Origin: Leucobacter sp.
GTDB taxonomy: Bacteria; Actinomycetota; Actinomycetes; Actinomycetales; Microbacteriaceae
Assembly: GCA_031178565.1 (NCBI GenBank)
Contig: JAPSIU010000001.1
Coordinates: 8,613 to 39,849, forward strand
Reading direction: 5' to 3'
DNA length: 31,237 bases
The notes under the pieces are model-generated. The model worked only from the letters and a program-made list of their open reading frames with translations. It did no database searches and was not told the DNA's origin. Positions 8,425 through 17,001 of this stretch are shown one piece after another (within the stretch, counting starts at the first letter, position 1; each line of letters opens with the position of its first letter). A program made the position numbers and the translations under genes.

Positions 8425-9884
8425 GAGCTCTCGCCTCCCGGTCGGCCGCGCCCGCCGCCTCCGCGGCTCTGCTCGCCGCTGCGACGCTGTTCGTCCTCGT
8501 CTTCGCCGGTCTCGATCCGCGGGATCGTCAAACGCACGGACGTGCCTCTCCCGCCCGGGCCGGTGACCACACGCGCGGCGCCGCCCGCGCGTGCCATCCG
8601 CCCGAGAATCGACTCGCGCACGCCCATGCGGCCTTCCGGGAGCGAGTCGGGGTCGAGGCCGGGCCCTCGATCGGTGATATCGATCGCCGCCGCCTCGGGC
8701 GTCAGCTCGACGTACACCGTCACGTCGCCGCCGGCGTGACGGGCGGCGTTCAGCATCGCCTCGCGCGCCGCCGCGACGATCGCCTCGGGCGCCGCCGCGT
8801 CCTCCCCCGTTCCGACCGCCACGATCTCGAAGCGCACCGGATGATCCGTTTCGAGCGCGGCCGCGTGGGCGCGCAGGGCGACGTCGACGGCCTCGCTCTG
8901 CCGCGGCGGCGCTCCATCGGCCGCGCGGAACAGCCACTCCCGCAGTTCGCGCTCCTGGCTCCTCGCGAGCCTCGCGACCTCGCTGCCCGGGTCCGAGCGC
9001 TGCTGGATCAGGGAGAGCGTCTGCAGCACGGAGTCGTGCAGATGCGCGGCGATCTCCGCGCGCTCCGACTCGCGGGCTCGTCCGGCGCGCTCGGCGATGA
9101 GCTCGCGGTTGAGGCGGAGCAGCCAGGGAGCGACGGCGAGCGCCACCCCCGCCAGCACTGAGACCGCTGCCGCGATCACCGTCCACGCACTCGGCTCTCG
9201 CGAGGTGACGAAGAACATGAGCACACCGGCTGCGACGAGGGCCAGTGCTCCGAGCACACGGGGAACCTGGTTGCGGTCGGGTCGGTCGCGATCCGCGATC
9301 TGCCACCAGGTCAATCCGACACCCACGAGCACCGCCATCGCGGGAAGGATCAGTTCCAGATTGACGTGCGTGCCGAGGCGCACGAGCACGAGGCCGATCC
9401 CCGCGATCAGGAGGCACGCTCCGAGCAGCAGTTCGGCGACCGGCCATCGGAAACGCGGGGCGCGCTGCTCTCCGGCCGCGGGTTCGCCGCGTTCCGGGAG
9501 CGACCCGCGTCCCCGGTCCGGCCCGCGTCCCCGGTCCGGCCCGGGCCCCGGAGCCGGCGGCGCATCGGGGGCGGCAGCCGGGTCGGGCATGCGCGAGTAC
9601 GGCGAGGCGGGAGGCGGCACGGGGGCGGCAGCCGGGGCCGACGTCGCCGCCGCGGGCCGCGTCAACGCCCGGCGCAGGGGGACGATCCCCTCCGTCTCGC
9701 CCTCGGGGGGCACGGTCGCCCACAGCCACAGGTACAGCAGCGCGCCCGCGCCGCCGAAGAGCGTCAGCACGAGCATCCCGATGCGCACGGCGCCGACGGG
9801 CAGCCCGAGGTGATGCGCGAGCCCGGCGCACACCCCCGCGAGCACACGGTCGTCGTGTGCGCGTGCCAGGGGTGAGCGGTCCAT
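8421..9884 (-). CDS. PspC-domain sensor histidine kinase
   Basis: A 487-residue membrane kinase that fuses an N-terminal PspC domain (about 10-60, AGVCAGLAHHLGLP then a membrane helix) to a LiaS/NarX-type kinase. A Pro/Gly/Arg-rich linker (about 75-140) contains a tandem GPDRGR repeat. Four membrane helices follow, from about 145 to 255. The phosphoacceptor region reads AAHLHDSVLQTL with His283-Asp284, typical of HisKA_3. The ATPase domain has the N-box REAMLNAARHA and the G-box DRGPG. A charged Gly/Arg-rich tail ends the protein. ATG at 9884 is preferred; TTGGAT lies exactly 6 bases upstream, a weak version of the leaderless signature. PspC domains sense membrane stress in phage-shock and Lia-type systems. 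It is divergent from the PspC-domain membrane protein and overlaps its regulator gene. Confidence 0.92.
   Translation of the reverse strand: MDRSPLARAHDDRVLAGVCAGLAHHLGLPVGAVRIGMLVLTLFGGAGALLYLWLWATVPPEGETEGIVPLRRALTRPAAATSAPAAAPVPPPASPYSRMPDPAAAPDAPPAPGPGPDRGRGPDRGRGSLPERGEPAAGEQRAPRFRWPVAELLLGACLLIAGIGLVLVRLGTHVNLELILPAMAVLVGVGLTWWQIADRDRPDRNQVPRVLGALALVAAGVLMFFVTSREPSAWTVIAAAVSVLAGVALAVAPWLLRLNRELIAERAGRARESERAEIAAHLHDSVLQTLSLIQQRSDPGSEVARLARSQERELREWLFRAADGAPPRQSEAVDVALRAHAAALETDHPVRFEIVAVGTGEDAAAPEAIVAAAREAMLNAARHAGGDVTVYVELTPEAAAIDITDRGPGLDPDSLPEGRMGVRESILGRMARAGGAARVVTGPGGRGTSVRLTIPRIETGEDEDEQRRSGEQSRGGGGRGRPGGESS
9504..9539 (-). repeat. 18-bp tandem repeat, two copies, in the kinase linker
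   Basis: Two identical 18-bp units (9504-9521 and 9522-9539) followed by a 6-base partial third unit. On the coding strand they encode the repeated hexapeptide GPDRGR in the linker between the PspC domain and the membrane helices. Confidence 0.85.
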
Positions 9885-9997
9885 GCTCCCATCCAAGCAC
9901 CAGCCGCCGACATCGAGGGCCCTCGGGGCTCGAGTTCAGGGGCGAGTCAGGGGAAACCCCGATGGCCGCTGTCGGCGGTCTCCACCAGACTCGAGGC

Positions 9998-11782
9998 ATG
10001 GACACGACATCTCACGACGGAACCGCGACTTCCGACACCCCCTCGCCTCCTCCGGGAAGCGGCGTCTTCACCTGGATCCGCAACCTCGGAATCGTGCGCG
10101 GAGACGACCGCTGGTTCACCGGCGTCGCCGGCGGCATCGCGGCGAAGGCGGGAATCGACCCGCTCATCGTGCGCGGCGTCTTCGTGGTGCTGGCGCTGCT
10201 CGGAGGCCCCGGGATCCTGCTCTACCTCGTCGGCTGGCTGCTGCTGCCGGATCGGAGCGGCCGGATCCACGTGGAGGAGATCATCCGGGGGCGAGCCGAG
10301 ACCGGAGTGCTGGTCACCGCCATCGTCCTGACCGCGGTGGTCATCGTTCCGGCGGCCCTCGGCGCGCTGCTTCCGGCGGTCGCGGCGTTCCCCGCGTTCA
10401 GCGTCTGGAGCTGGGACCTCTGGAGCGTCGTGGGAGTGCCGGGATGGGTGACGAGCACCGTCGCCTGGCTGTGCTGGATCGCGATCCTGGTCCTCGGCTT
10501 CCTGTGGGTGCGCAAGATGCTCCTGGAGCGCGGCCGCAAGCGGCGAGCGGCGGCGGGCGGCGAGCCTGGTGAGACCCATGCGGCCGCCGGGTCGACCGCG
10601 GCCTTCGGAACGACGACCGCCGCCGCACCCCCCACTGCCAGAACGACCGCCGCCGGCGGATCGGCTCCCGCCGGCGGATCGGCTCCCACCGACGGCCCGG
10701 CTCCCGCCGACGGCCCGCCTCCCGCCGGCGCCGATGCCGGGACGACGGACGACCGAGGCCGACGAACCGCCGAGCAGGCCTCCGACTGGGGTCAGCGGGT
10801 CGGTGAGCAGGCCGCACGATGGGGTGAGGACGTCGGCAGACGGACCGACGAGTGGAGCGCCCGTTACACCGAGCATCACGAGGCCCACAGGCTGGGGGCC
10901 GGCCACGTGGTCATCACCCTCGCCCTCGCGCTGCTCGCCGCGGGCCTTACCGCGCTCTGGGTGCTCAGCACCGGGGTGTCGGGCACCGATGCGCTGGGCA
11001 CGTCTCGAACGGAGGGCGCGGCACCTGCGCTCATCGCCGCCCTGATCGCCGCCCTGGCGGTCCTCGCGCTCTCCCTGATCGTCGTCGGCGTTCGCGGGCG
11101 GCACACCGGCTGGGTCGGCTTCCTCGCGGCGTGCGGGGTCATCGCCCTGCTCTTCACCGCGATTCTGCCGTGGGGGGCGCGCTTCCAGCCCTTCGGCAAC
11201 GCGCTCGTGACCGGAGCCGGCTCGCCCGGAACGGTGGTCGTGGGGGGCAGTGTGCACGTCGATCTGCGCGACCTCGACGGACGCGCCGGGTCGGAGGACC
11301 GCGCGGACGGCGACCTCGTCGTGTGGCAGCTCGCGGGAAACACGACCGTCACCCTGCCGGAGAGGGCTCCCGCCGCGGTCGATGTGCGGGTGCTCGCCGG
11401 CAACATCACCGAGCGGGGCACCGAGGCCGACGGACTGCGGATGACCGGGCCGTTCCTCGTGAGGAGCACCGGCGCGAACCTGGAATCCGCGACGGGAGCC
11501 GCCGCGGAGGATGCGACGAAGGTGACAGTCTACCTGCTCGCCGGCAACGTACGGGTCATCGGAGGCGATGGATCCGAGTGGGATCGAACGGCCGAACCCG
11601 ACGCCGGCGACCGGGAGCAGCGGGCCGAGGAGGAACAGCAGCGCCTCGAAGACGAGCTGAGGAGGATCGAGTGGGAGCTCGAGGAACCCGATCTGAGTCG
11701 TAACGAGCAGAGAAGTCTCGAGGCCGACCGCGCCGAACTTCGCGAGAGCATCCGAGAACTGGAAGAGGAGATGGCACGATGA
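9998..11782 (+). CDS. Multi-pass PspC-domain protein with LiaF-like C-terminal domain
   Basis: A 594-residue membrane protein. Residues about 25-90 form a PspC domain (WFTGVAGGIAAKAGID, then GGPGILLYLVGWLLLP). Two more membrane helices follow, then a Pro/Thr/Gly-rich linker with 18-bp coding repeats, and about four further helices (roughly 300-400). A repetitive beta domain (about 410-520; VHVDLRDLDG, VVWQLAGNTTVTLP, VRVLAGNITERG, VYLLAGNVRVIGG) resembles the beta-solenoid end of LiaF/toast-rack proteins. A charged coiled coil of about 55 residues closes the protein. ATG at 9998 has no proper Shine-Dalgarno; CAGACT lies 6 bases upstream, a weak leaderless signal. In Lia-type systems such proteins restrain the cognate kinase, so it probably senses envelope damage for the divergent kinase-regulator pair. 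The stop overlaps the next start as ATGA. Confidence 0.87.
   Translation: MDTTSHDGTATSDTPSPPPGSGVFTWIRNLGIVRGDDRWFTGVAGGIAAKAGIDPLIVRGVFVVLALLGGPGILLYLVGWLLLPDRSGRIHVEEIIRGRAETGVLVTAIVLTAVVIVPAALGALLPAVAAFPAFSVWSWDLWSVVGVPGWVTSTVAWLCWIAILVLGFLWVRKMLLERGRKRRAAAGGEPGETHAAAGSTAAFGTTTAAAPPTARTTAAGGSAPAGGSAPTDGPAPADGPPPAGADAGTTDDRGRRTAEQASDWGQRVGEQAARWGEDVGRRTDEWSARYTEHHEAHRLGAGHVVITLALALLAAGLTALWVLSTGVSGTDALGTSRTEGAAPALIAALIAALAVLALSLIVVGVRGRHTGWVGFLAACGVIALLFTAILPWGARFQPFGNALVTGAGSPGTVVVGGSVHVDLRDLDGRAGSEDRADGDLVVWQLAGNTTVTLPERAPAAVDVRVLAGNITERGTEADGLRMTGPFLVRSTGANLESATGAAAEDATKVTVYLLAGNVRVIGGDGSEWDRTAEPDAGDREQRAEEEQQRLEDELRRIEWELEEPDLSRNEQRSLEADRAELRESIRELEEEMAR
10652..10732 (+). repeat. 18-bp tandem repeat, about 4.5 copies, in the PspC-protein linker
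   Basis: Two exact copies of an 18-bp unit (10652-10669, 10670-10687), two diverged copies (10688-10705, 10706-10723) and a partial one. They encode the hexapeptide series AGGSAP/TDGPAP/ADGPPP, a flexible linker. Confidence 0.85.
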
Positions 11783-12228
11783 GCACGGATCACTACCCGT
11801 CGGAATCCGAACAGCCCGAGCGGAAGCCCTCGGTCGACGACTCCCGCGTGCCCCTCGTGCCACCGACGCCGGCACCCGCACCTGCACCGACGCCCGCACC
11901 CGCACCGACGCCCGCGTCGGCTGCGGCACCCGCAGACTCCGGCGCGTTCCCCGACAGCCCGGAGCCGGCAGCCCGTGACACTGCTGGAACGCCGGTCTCG
12001 GGCCGCCCGCCGCACGGACCATCCGCACTGAGCCGCCCGGCGGGGCCGCGTACGGGACCCATCGTGTGGGGAGCGCTCATCCTGGCGTTCTGCGGGTACG
12101 TCGCCCAGCGCACCTTCGCGCCGCGAGACCTCGACACCGCGGGATGGATCACGGTCACGACCATCGGGCTGGGGGTGCTGCTGCTCGCGGTCGGCACGGC
12201 CGTCGTGATCCGCAACCGCCGCCGCTGA
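11779..12228 (+). CDS. Small Pro/Ala-rich membrane protein of the PspC operon
   Basis: A 149-residue protein starting at ATG 11779, overlapping the stop of the PspC gene (ATGA), so it is co-translated with it. Residues 1-90 are hydrophilic and disordered with a PAPAPT repeat. Two membrane helices follow: about 95-112 (PIVWGALILAFCGYVA) and 122-143 (WITVTTIGLGVLLLAVGTAVV), ending in RNRRR. The basic tail after the second helix and the charged linker suggest both termini in the cytoplasm. No known catalytic motif is present. I do not recognise a named family; as an accessory subunit of the PspC/Lia-type sensor it would be a plausible partner of the multi-pass protein, but that is inferred from coupling alone. 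Confidence 0.8.
   Translation: MSTDHYPSESEQPERKPSVDDSRVPLVPPTPAPAPAPTPAPAPTPASAAAPADSGAFPDSPEPAARDTAGTPVSGRPPHGPSALSRPAGPRTGPIVWGALILAFCGYVAQRTFAPRDLDTAGWITVTTIGLGVLLLAVGTAVVIRNRRR
11863..11916 (+). repeat. 18-bp imperfect tandem repeat encoding PAPAPT-type linker
   Basis: Units at 11863-11880 and 11887-11904 differ by one base, are separated by a 6-base insert, and are followed by a partial third unit. They lie in the disordered N-terminus of the small membrane protein. Confidence 0.75.
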
Positions 12229-12254
12229 TAGCGCCGGCTCCTCGGAGGGCTCCG

Positions 12255-13766
12255 TTACGCCTGCACCCGCGGAATCTCACGCGTCTGCGCCGAGATCCAG
12301 TGGAGAGGGATCTGGATCGCGACCCTCGTGCCGCCGCGCTCGTCGGGGCCCCACGTGATCGAACCGCCGAGCTCGCCCTCGATGAGGGTGCGCACGATCT
12401 GAGTGCCGAGCCCGTCCCCGACCGTGCCGCCGGGGAGCCCCGTGCCCGTGTCGATGACCTCGACCGCGAGCCGCTCCTCGGTCCGGTCGGCGCGCACGAA
12501 GACCTCGCCCTCACGGCCCGCGAGCCCGTGTTCGACCGCGTTCGTCACGATCTCCGTGAGCGCGAGCGCGAGCGGCGTCGCGTACTCGGAGGGCAGTTCG
12601 CCGAACAGGCCCTCCTTGCGCGGGTGGACCGTCGTGTTGTGCAGGCTCGCGACCTCGGCGGCGAGCCCGATCACGCGGTCGAACACGACGTCGAAGTCGA
12701 CGATCTGCGACAGCCCGGCCGACAGCGTGTCGTGGACGACCGCGATCGCCGCGACCCGGCGCATCGCCTGTCCGAGCACCTGCTTCGCCTCTTCGCTCCG
12801 CGCCCGGCGCGCCTGCACTCGCAGGAGCGAGGCCACCGTCTGCAGATTGTTCTTCACGCGGTGGTGGATCTCGCGGATCGTCGCGTCCTTCGTGATCAGC
12901 TCCTGAGCCTGCTGCCGCAGCTCCGTGACGTCACGCGTCAGCACGACGCCCCCGACCCGCGCGCCGTCTCGGATCACCGGGATGGAGCGCAGTGTGATCG
13001 TGCGCCCCCGGGCTTCGATCTCGACCCGCTTCGCGACCTTGGCCTGCGCGATGAGCGGGAGCGACTCGTTGGTGTCGAACTGGCCCTTCACGACCTCGGC
13101 GATCACCTCGCTGAAGTTGTCGCCCTCGATCTCGTCCCGGCGTCCGAGCATGTTGAAGGTCGTCTGCGTGTTGGGGCTTGCGAAGGTGGCGATGCCCTCG
13201 AGACCGACCCGCACGAGCCCGTCGGAGGCCCGCGGAGCCCCCTGCTCGCCGCCGCGGGTATTGCCCGGGACGGGAAAGAGCCCGTTCTGGATCATGCCGA
13301 ACAGGTCCTCGGCGACCTCGCGGAACGCCGCTCCGATCCGCGAGGCCTTCTGCGTGTCGGCGACGCTCGTGTGCACCGTGACGACGGCGAAGGGGCCGTG
13401 CACGTGACCCTGGTCATCGATGCGGCTCACCGAGTATGCGGCGAGGCGCATGGGGTTCTCCTCGTACCAGGCTGGAGAGGTCGATACGACGGGCCGGCCC
13501 GTCTCCATCGCCTCGTCCACCAGCTCGCGCCAGTCCGAGCGCAGGAAGTCGCCGATGACGTCGCGGTAGAACAGCGTGACCGATCCGGCGGGGCGGCTGT
13601 GCGCGACGGCGAGGTACCCGCCGTCCGTGCTGGGAACCCAGAGCACGACATCGCTCAGCGCGAGATCGGCGAGCAGCTGCAGGTCGAGGGCGAGGAGTTC
13701 GAGCCACTCGATCTCGGGCTCGCCGAGGGAGGAGTATTTGGTCGCGAGGTTGCGCAGAGTTGCCAC
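12255..13766 (-). CDS. pdtaS: PdtaS-like cytosolic sensor histidine kinase
   Basis: A 503-residue kinase without membrane helices. The N-terminal part (about 1-150) is the GAF-like sensory domain of the PdtaS family, a PAS-like region covers about 180-285, and the HisKA_2 region reads IREIHHRVKNNLQTVASLL with candidate phosphoacceptors His301/His302. The ATPase domain has ALTEIVTNAVEHGL, IDTGTGLPGG and a GDGLGTQIV loop. Mycobacterial PdtaS (Rv3220c) phosphorylates PdtaR, an ANTAR-domain RNA-binding antiterminator; a PdtaR gene is not in this window. The start is GTG at 13766, exactly 6 bases after TAGGCT, so the transcript should be leaderless. It is convergent with the small membrane protein gene 26 bases away and divergent from the Rv3235-like gene. 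Confidence 0.9.
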   Translation of the reverse strand: MATLRNLATKYSSLGEPEIEWLELLALDLQLLADLALSDVVLWVPSTDGGYLAVAHSRPAGSVTLFYRDVIGDFLRSDWRELVDEAMETGRPVVSTSPAWYEENPMRLAAYSVSRIDDQGHVHGPFAVVTVHTSVADTQKASRIGAAFREVAEDLFGMIQNGLFPVPGNTRGGEQGAPRASDGLVRVGLEGIATFASPNTQTTFNMLGRRDEIEGDNFSEVIAEVVKGQFDTNESLPLIAQAKVAKRVEIEARGRTITLRSIPVIRDGARVGGVVLTRDVTELRQQAQELITKDATIREIHHRVKNNLQTVASLLRVQARRARSEEAKQVLGQAMRRVAAIAVVHDTLSAGLSQIVDFDVVFDRVIGLAAEVASLHNTTVHPRKEGLFGELPSEYATPLALALTEIVTNAVEHGLAGREGEVFVRADRTEERLAVEVIDTGTGLPGGTVGDGLGTQIVRTLIEGELGGSITWGPDERGGTRVAIQIPLHWISAQTREIPRVQA

Positions 13767-13772
13767 CAGACA

Positions 13773-13778
13773 AGCCTA
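13773..13778 (-). promoter_or_regulatory. -10 element of pdtaS, leaderless arrangement
   Basis: Minus-strand TAGGCT, then six bases, then the GTG start at 13766. No Shine-Dalgarno is present. The divergent gene at 13985 may use TTGACT (13855-13860) with TATCGT (13880-13885), spacing 19, or a TATGGT nearer its start; neither is certain. Confidence 0.6.
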
Positions 13779-13984
13779 GAGCACCGCCGGGGCAGAACCC
13801 GGGCTCTCGGAAGACGACGGAGCGATGCAAAGAAGTCCTGTGCATAGACGCTCATTGACTCGCCTCGGAGCGCATTCCCTATCGTGGGATCATTCGCTAC
13901 TGAACCCAGAGCAATACGAGAACAAACACATAGACATTCGCGAGCGGGGCGTATGGTTCGGGGGCTTCTAACGAGGAGGGTTTC

Positions 13985-14491
13985 ATGTCATCGCCCACGC
14001 CCGCAGGCGCGCCCGATCTCGGCGCCCCGGCCACCGCGCAGCCCGCTCGCCGAGACGCCTCGGCAGCACGCCGCCGCAGACATCTGCACGCGGTGGCGAA
14101 GCCGAGCCGTCGACGGTCGGAGGCCGCTCTCGACGCTTCGTCGGAGGCCGATATCCCACCGCCCTCCCCGAGGCTCGTTCAGAAGCTCGGACTCTACGCG
14201 TTCGAGGCGCTCGACGGGACCAGGGTCGTCGCTCAGCTCGGCGGCTGGATCACCGCCGAGGTCGCGGCGCAGCTCCTCGAGCGGCGAGCGGCGCGCACCG
14301 AGCGGCGCACGCTCTACCGAGATCAGCGGCGAACCGTCCCGGTGCCCGGCCGCGTGCATGTGAACCGCCCGTTCCCGCACATCGCCGAGGCGGTGGTCGT
14401 GCTCGATACCGGCGTCCGCTCCACCGCGATCGCGATCCGGCTCGAGTTCATCCGGCAGCGCTGGAAGGCCACGGAGCTGACCGTACTGTGA
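13985..14491 (+). CDS. Rv3235-like (DUF6459-type) protein
   Basis: A 168-residue protein. The first 60 or so residues are disordered and basic (RRRRHLH, SRRRSE). The conserved C-terminal part (about 68-168) contains LYAFEALDGTRVVAQLGGWI, a helix AQLLERRAART, and a beta-rich end RSTAIAIRLEFIRQRWKATEL. This pattern matches the actinobacterial Rv3235/DUF6459 family, which has an NTF2-like look and no established function. ATG at 13985 follows a strong GAGGAGGG Shine-Dalgarno. In actinobacteria the family is usually found near secA and pdtaS; here it is divergent from pdtaS and convergent with rlmB. The family assignment is from remembered sequence character and is moderately sure. Confidence 0.8.
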   Translation: MSSPTPAGAPDLGAPATAQPARRDASAARRRRHLHAVAKPSRRRSEAALDASSEADIPPPSPRLVQKLGLYAFEALDGTRVVAQLGGWITAEVAAQLLERRAARTERRTLYRDQRRTVPVPGRVHVNRPFPHIAEAVVVLDTGVRSTAIAIRLEFIRQRWKATELTVL

Positions 14492-14516
14492 GCGGTCGGA
14501 TCGCGAGTCGCGGGGC

Positions 14517-15521
14517 TCAGGCGGAGGGCGTCTCCCCGGCCGCGCGCAGCTTCGACACCTCGTAGAGCGCCACGCTCGCGGCGATCCCCGCGTTCAGGGA
14601 CTCCGTCACCGCCGAGATCGGGATCGAGACGACCGCATCGCAGTTCTCGGTGACGAGCCTCGAGAGGCCTTTGCCCTCACTGCCGATGACGATCACGAGG
14701 GGCCGGTCTGCGAGCTCGATGCCGGGCAGCGAGACATCTCCGCCGCCGTCGAGGCCGACGATGAACACGCCCCGCTTCTTGTACTCCTTGAGCGTCTGCG
14801 TGAGGTTCGTGGCCATCGCCACCGGGACCCGCGCGGCCGCTCCGGCGGAGGTCTTCCACGCCGCGGAGTTGAGTCCCGCCGAACGTCGCTGCGGCACGAC
14901 GACGCACTGACCGCCGAAGGCCGCGGTCGAACGGATGATGGCGCCGAGATTCCGCGGATCGGTCACGCCGTCGAGCGCCACGAACAGCGGCACCTCGTCG
15001 CGATCCAGCACGTCGTCGAGCACATCGAGCGGATGCGCGTACTCCATCGGGGGCACCTTGAGCACGACCCCCTGATGCACCGTGTCGCGCTCCGTCATCC
15101 GGTCGAGCTCGGGGCGCATGACCTCGAGCATCGGCACGTTCAGACGCGTCGCGAGCCGCAGGATCTCGCGCATGCGGTCGTCCATCTCGACCTTCGACGC
15201 CACGTAGAGCGCGGTCGCGGGAATCTTCGTGCGCAGCGCCTCCAGCACGGCGTTGCGGCCGGTCACGAGCTCGACGTCGTCGCTCTTCTTCCCGCCTCGC
15301 CCCTGGCGCTCGCCGCGACCGGCGGTCGCGTGACGCTGCTTCGCGGCCTCGTAGCGCTCGCGCGCCGCCTTCGCCTTGCCGGCGGGATGGTACGGCCGGT
15401 CCTCCGCGCGCGGCGTCGGCTTACGACCCTCGAGCGCCTGGCGCCCCTGTCCTCCCGAGCCCACGGCCTTGCCCAGCCCCTTCTTCCGGACTGCGCCCGG
15501 TCGGCTCTTCTTGTTGCTCAT
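14517..15521 (-). CDS. rlmB: 23S rRNA (guanosine-2'-O-)-methyltransferase RlmB-type (SpoU family)
   Basis: A 334-residue SpoU/TrmH-type methyltransferase that methylates the 2'-OH of a guanosine, in RlmB at position 2251 of 23S rRNA. The first 85 residues are a Lys/Arg/Gly-rich disordered extension. A substrate-binding domain (about 88-165; [11 protein letters not shown]) is followed by the SPOUT knot with the three motifs [28 protein letters not shown] and [20 protein letters not shown] at 15521 overlaps the cysS stop as ATGA and has GGAG 6 bases upstream; the longer frame from 15533 lies inside cysS and is less likely. The cysS-rlmB pair is conserved in actinobacteria (Rv3580c-Rv3579c in M. 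tuberculosis). Confidence 0.93.
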   Translation of the reverse strand: MSNKKSRPGAVRKKGLGKAVGSGGQGRQALEGRKPTPRAEDRPYHPAGKAKAARERYEAAKQRHATAGRGERQGRGGKKSDDVELVTGRNAVLEALRTKIPATALYVASKVEMDDRMREILRLATRLNVPMLEVMRPELDRMTERDTVHQGVVLKVPPMEYAHPLDVLDDVLDRDEVPLFVALDGVTDPRNLGAIIRSTAAFGGQCVVVPQRRSAGLNSAAWKTSAGAAARVPVAMATNLTQTLKEYKKRGVFIVGLDGGGDVSLPGIELADRPLVIVIGSEGKGLSRLVTENCDAVVSIPISAVTESLNAGIAASVALYEVSKLRAAGETPSA

Positions 15522-16966
15522 GTCAGGCTCCATCGGGTTCCGGTCGGGGTGTCTTCAAGGGTGATACCGGCCGCCTGCAGGCGGTCCCGGATCGCGTCGC
15601 TCGTCGCGAAGTCTTTGTCGGCGCGCGCTTCGCTGCGCTGCTGGAGGAGGGCGTCGACCAGAACACCGAGCATGCCGGTCGCACCGCTCGCGTCGGCGGC
15701 GCCCCACGCGGAATCCTCCGGGTCGAGGCCGAGGACGCCGAGCATCGCGACCACCTGGTCAGCCTTGCGCTTCACGTCCTCGAGGTCGAGGCGCTCGCCC
15801 CGGTCCATCGCGGCGTTGCCCTCGCGGACCGTGGTGTGGAGCACGGCGAGCGCCTGAGGGATCCCGAAGTCGTCGAACAGCGCCTCGGCGAACGCGCTCG
15901 GCAGGTCGTCGACGGCGAGGTCCCGCACCGCGGCCGAGGAGCGCGGGCCGACGAGCCGCTCCGCGCGGTCCAGGAACCCCTCGATGCGCTCGAAGGCGGC
16001 GGCGGCCTCGTCGAGCGAGGTCTCGGAGTACTCGAGTACGGAGCGGTAGTGCGCGGAGCCGAGGAAGTAGCGGAGCACGATCGGGCGCGCCGCGGCGAGC
16101 AGATCCGCCGCGAAGAGCGAGTTGCCGAGCGACTTCGACATCTTCTGCCCGCCGGTGTTCACGAGGCCGTTGTGGATCCAGTGCCGGGCGAAGGGCTGCC
16201 CCGCTGCCCGGGACTGCGCCAGCTCGTTCTCGTGGTGCGGAAAGCGGAGGTCGAGGCCGCCCCCGTGGATGTCGAATTCCTCGCCGAGATAGCGCGTCGC
16301 CATGGCCGAGCACTCGATGTGCCATCCGGGGCGCCCGGGACCCCACGGAGACTGCCAGGAGGCGGACGACGGCTCGGAGTCGCGATGGGCCTTCCACAGC
16401 GCGAAGTCGCGCGGATCCCGCTTGCCGACCGGCTCGGAATCGGCCGCGTCCTCCATCTGCTCGCGTCGCTGCCGGGTGAGCTCCCCGTACTCCGGCCAGC
16501 TCGCGGTGTCGAAGTACACGCTCGCCGAACCGTCGGCGGCGCGGTAGGCGTGCCCGCGCTCGATGAGACGCTCGATGAGCGAGACCATCTCGGCGATGTT
16601 CGCCGTGGCTCGCGGCTCGTAGCTCGGCGGGAGGATCCCGAGCGCGTCGTAGGCCGCGGTGAACTCGCGCTCGACCCGGTAGGCGAGCGCCCACCACTCC
16701 TCGCGCCCGCCCTCGGCCTGAGCCGCCCGCGCGTTGTCGAGGATCTTGTCGTCGATGTCGGTGACGTTCCGGATCAGGGTGACGCGGTGCCCGGTCGCCT
16801 CGAACCAGCGCCGCATCTGGTCGTACACGAGCGCGCTGCGCAGGTGCCCGACGTGAGGGGCCGACTGCACCGTGGGTCCGCACACGTAGAGGCCGACCTC
16901 ACCCGGGGTCCGGGGTTCGAAATCGACGACCTCCTGCGCTCGCGAGTCGTAGATGCGTTGTTTCAC
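15518..16966 (-). CDS. cysS: Cysteinyl-tRNA synthetase
   Basis: A 482-residue class I synthetase charging tRNA-Cys. The HIGH motif is PHVGHLRS near residue 37. Zinc ligands include the Cys of YVCGPT, the Cys of WHIECSAMA, and HHENELAQ. The KMSKS loop is QKMSKSLGN. The C-terminal helical region (about 320-482) is the DALR and anticodon-binding part, which distinguishes it from the shorter MshC mycothiol ligase. The start is GTG at 16966; TAGGCT ends exactly 6 bases upstream, so transcription is probably leaderless and independent of phoU 35 bases upstream on the same strand. The stop overlaps the rlmB start as ATGA. Confidence 0.96.
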   Translation of the reverse strand: MKQRIYDSRAQEVVDFEPRTPGEVGLYVCGPTVQSAPHVGHLRSALVYDQMRRWFEATGHRVTLIRNVTDIDDKILDNARAAQAEGGREEWWALAYRVEREFTAAYDALGILPPSYEPRATANIAEMVSLIERLIERGHAYRAADGSASVYFDTASWPEYGELTRQRREQMEDAADSEPVGKRDPRDFALWKAHRDSEPSSASWQSPWGPGRPGWHIECSAMATRYLGEEFDIHGGGLDLRFPHHENELAQSRAAGQPFARHWIHNGLVNTGGQKMSKSLGNSLFAADLLAAARPIVLRYFLGSAHYRSVLEYSETSLDEAAAAFERIEGFLDRAERLVGPRSSAAVRDLAVDDLPSAFAEALFDDFGIPQALAVLHTTVREGNAAMDRGERLDLEDVKRKADQVVAMLGVLGLDPEDSAWGAADASGATGMLGVLVDALLQQRSEARADKDFATSDAIRDRLQAAGITLEDTPTGTRWSLT

Positions 16967-16972
16967 CCTCTC

Positions 16973-16978
16973 AGCCTA
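16973..16978 (-). promoter_or_regulatory. -10 element of cysS, leaderless arrangement
   Basis: Minus-strand TAGGCT, then GAGAGG, then the GTG start. GAGAGG directly abuts the start codon and is too close to act as a normal Shine-Dalgarno. Confidence 0.6.
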
Positions 16979-17001
16979 CCGTCCGCGCGGACGACGGGCC
17001 T

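Noticed and set aside
7732..10005. Extending the LuxR-type regulator upstream to 10005 as one large protein
   Set aside because: The extra 520 codons are an out-of-frame reading of the kinase gene; the regulator starts at the coupled ATG 8424.
10652..10732. CRISPR array
   Set aside because: Direct 18-bp units without spacers, in frame inside a coding linker.
9947..12028. Minus-strand frame of 693 codons over the PspC genes
   Set aside because: Shadow of two well-supported plus-strand genes with PspC domain, membrane helices and coupled starts.
15518..16966. MshC mycothiol ligase instead of CysS
   Set aside because: 482 residues with the C-terminal DALR/anticodon-binding region and coupled to rlmB; MshC is shorter and lacks this part.
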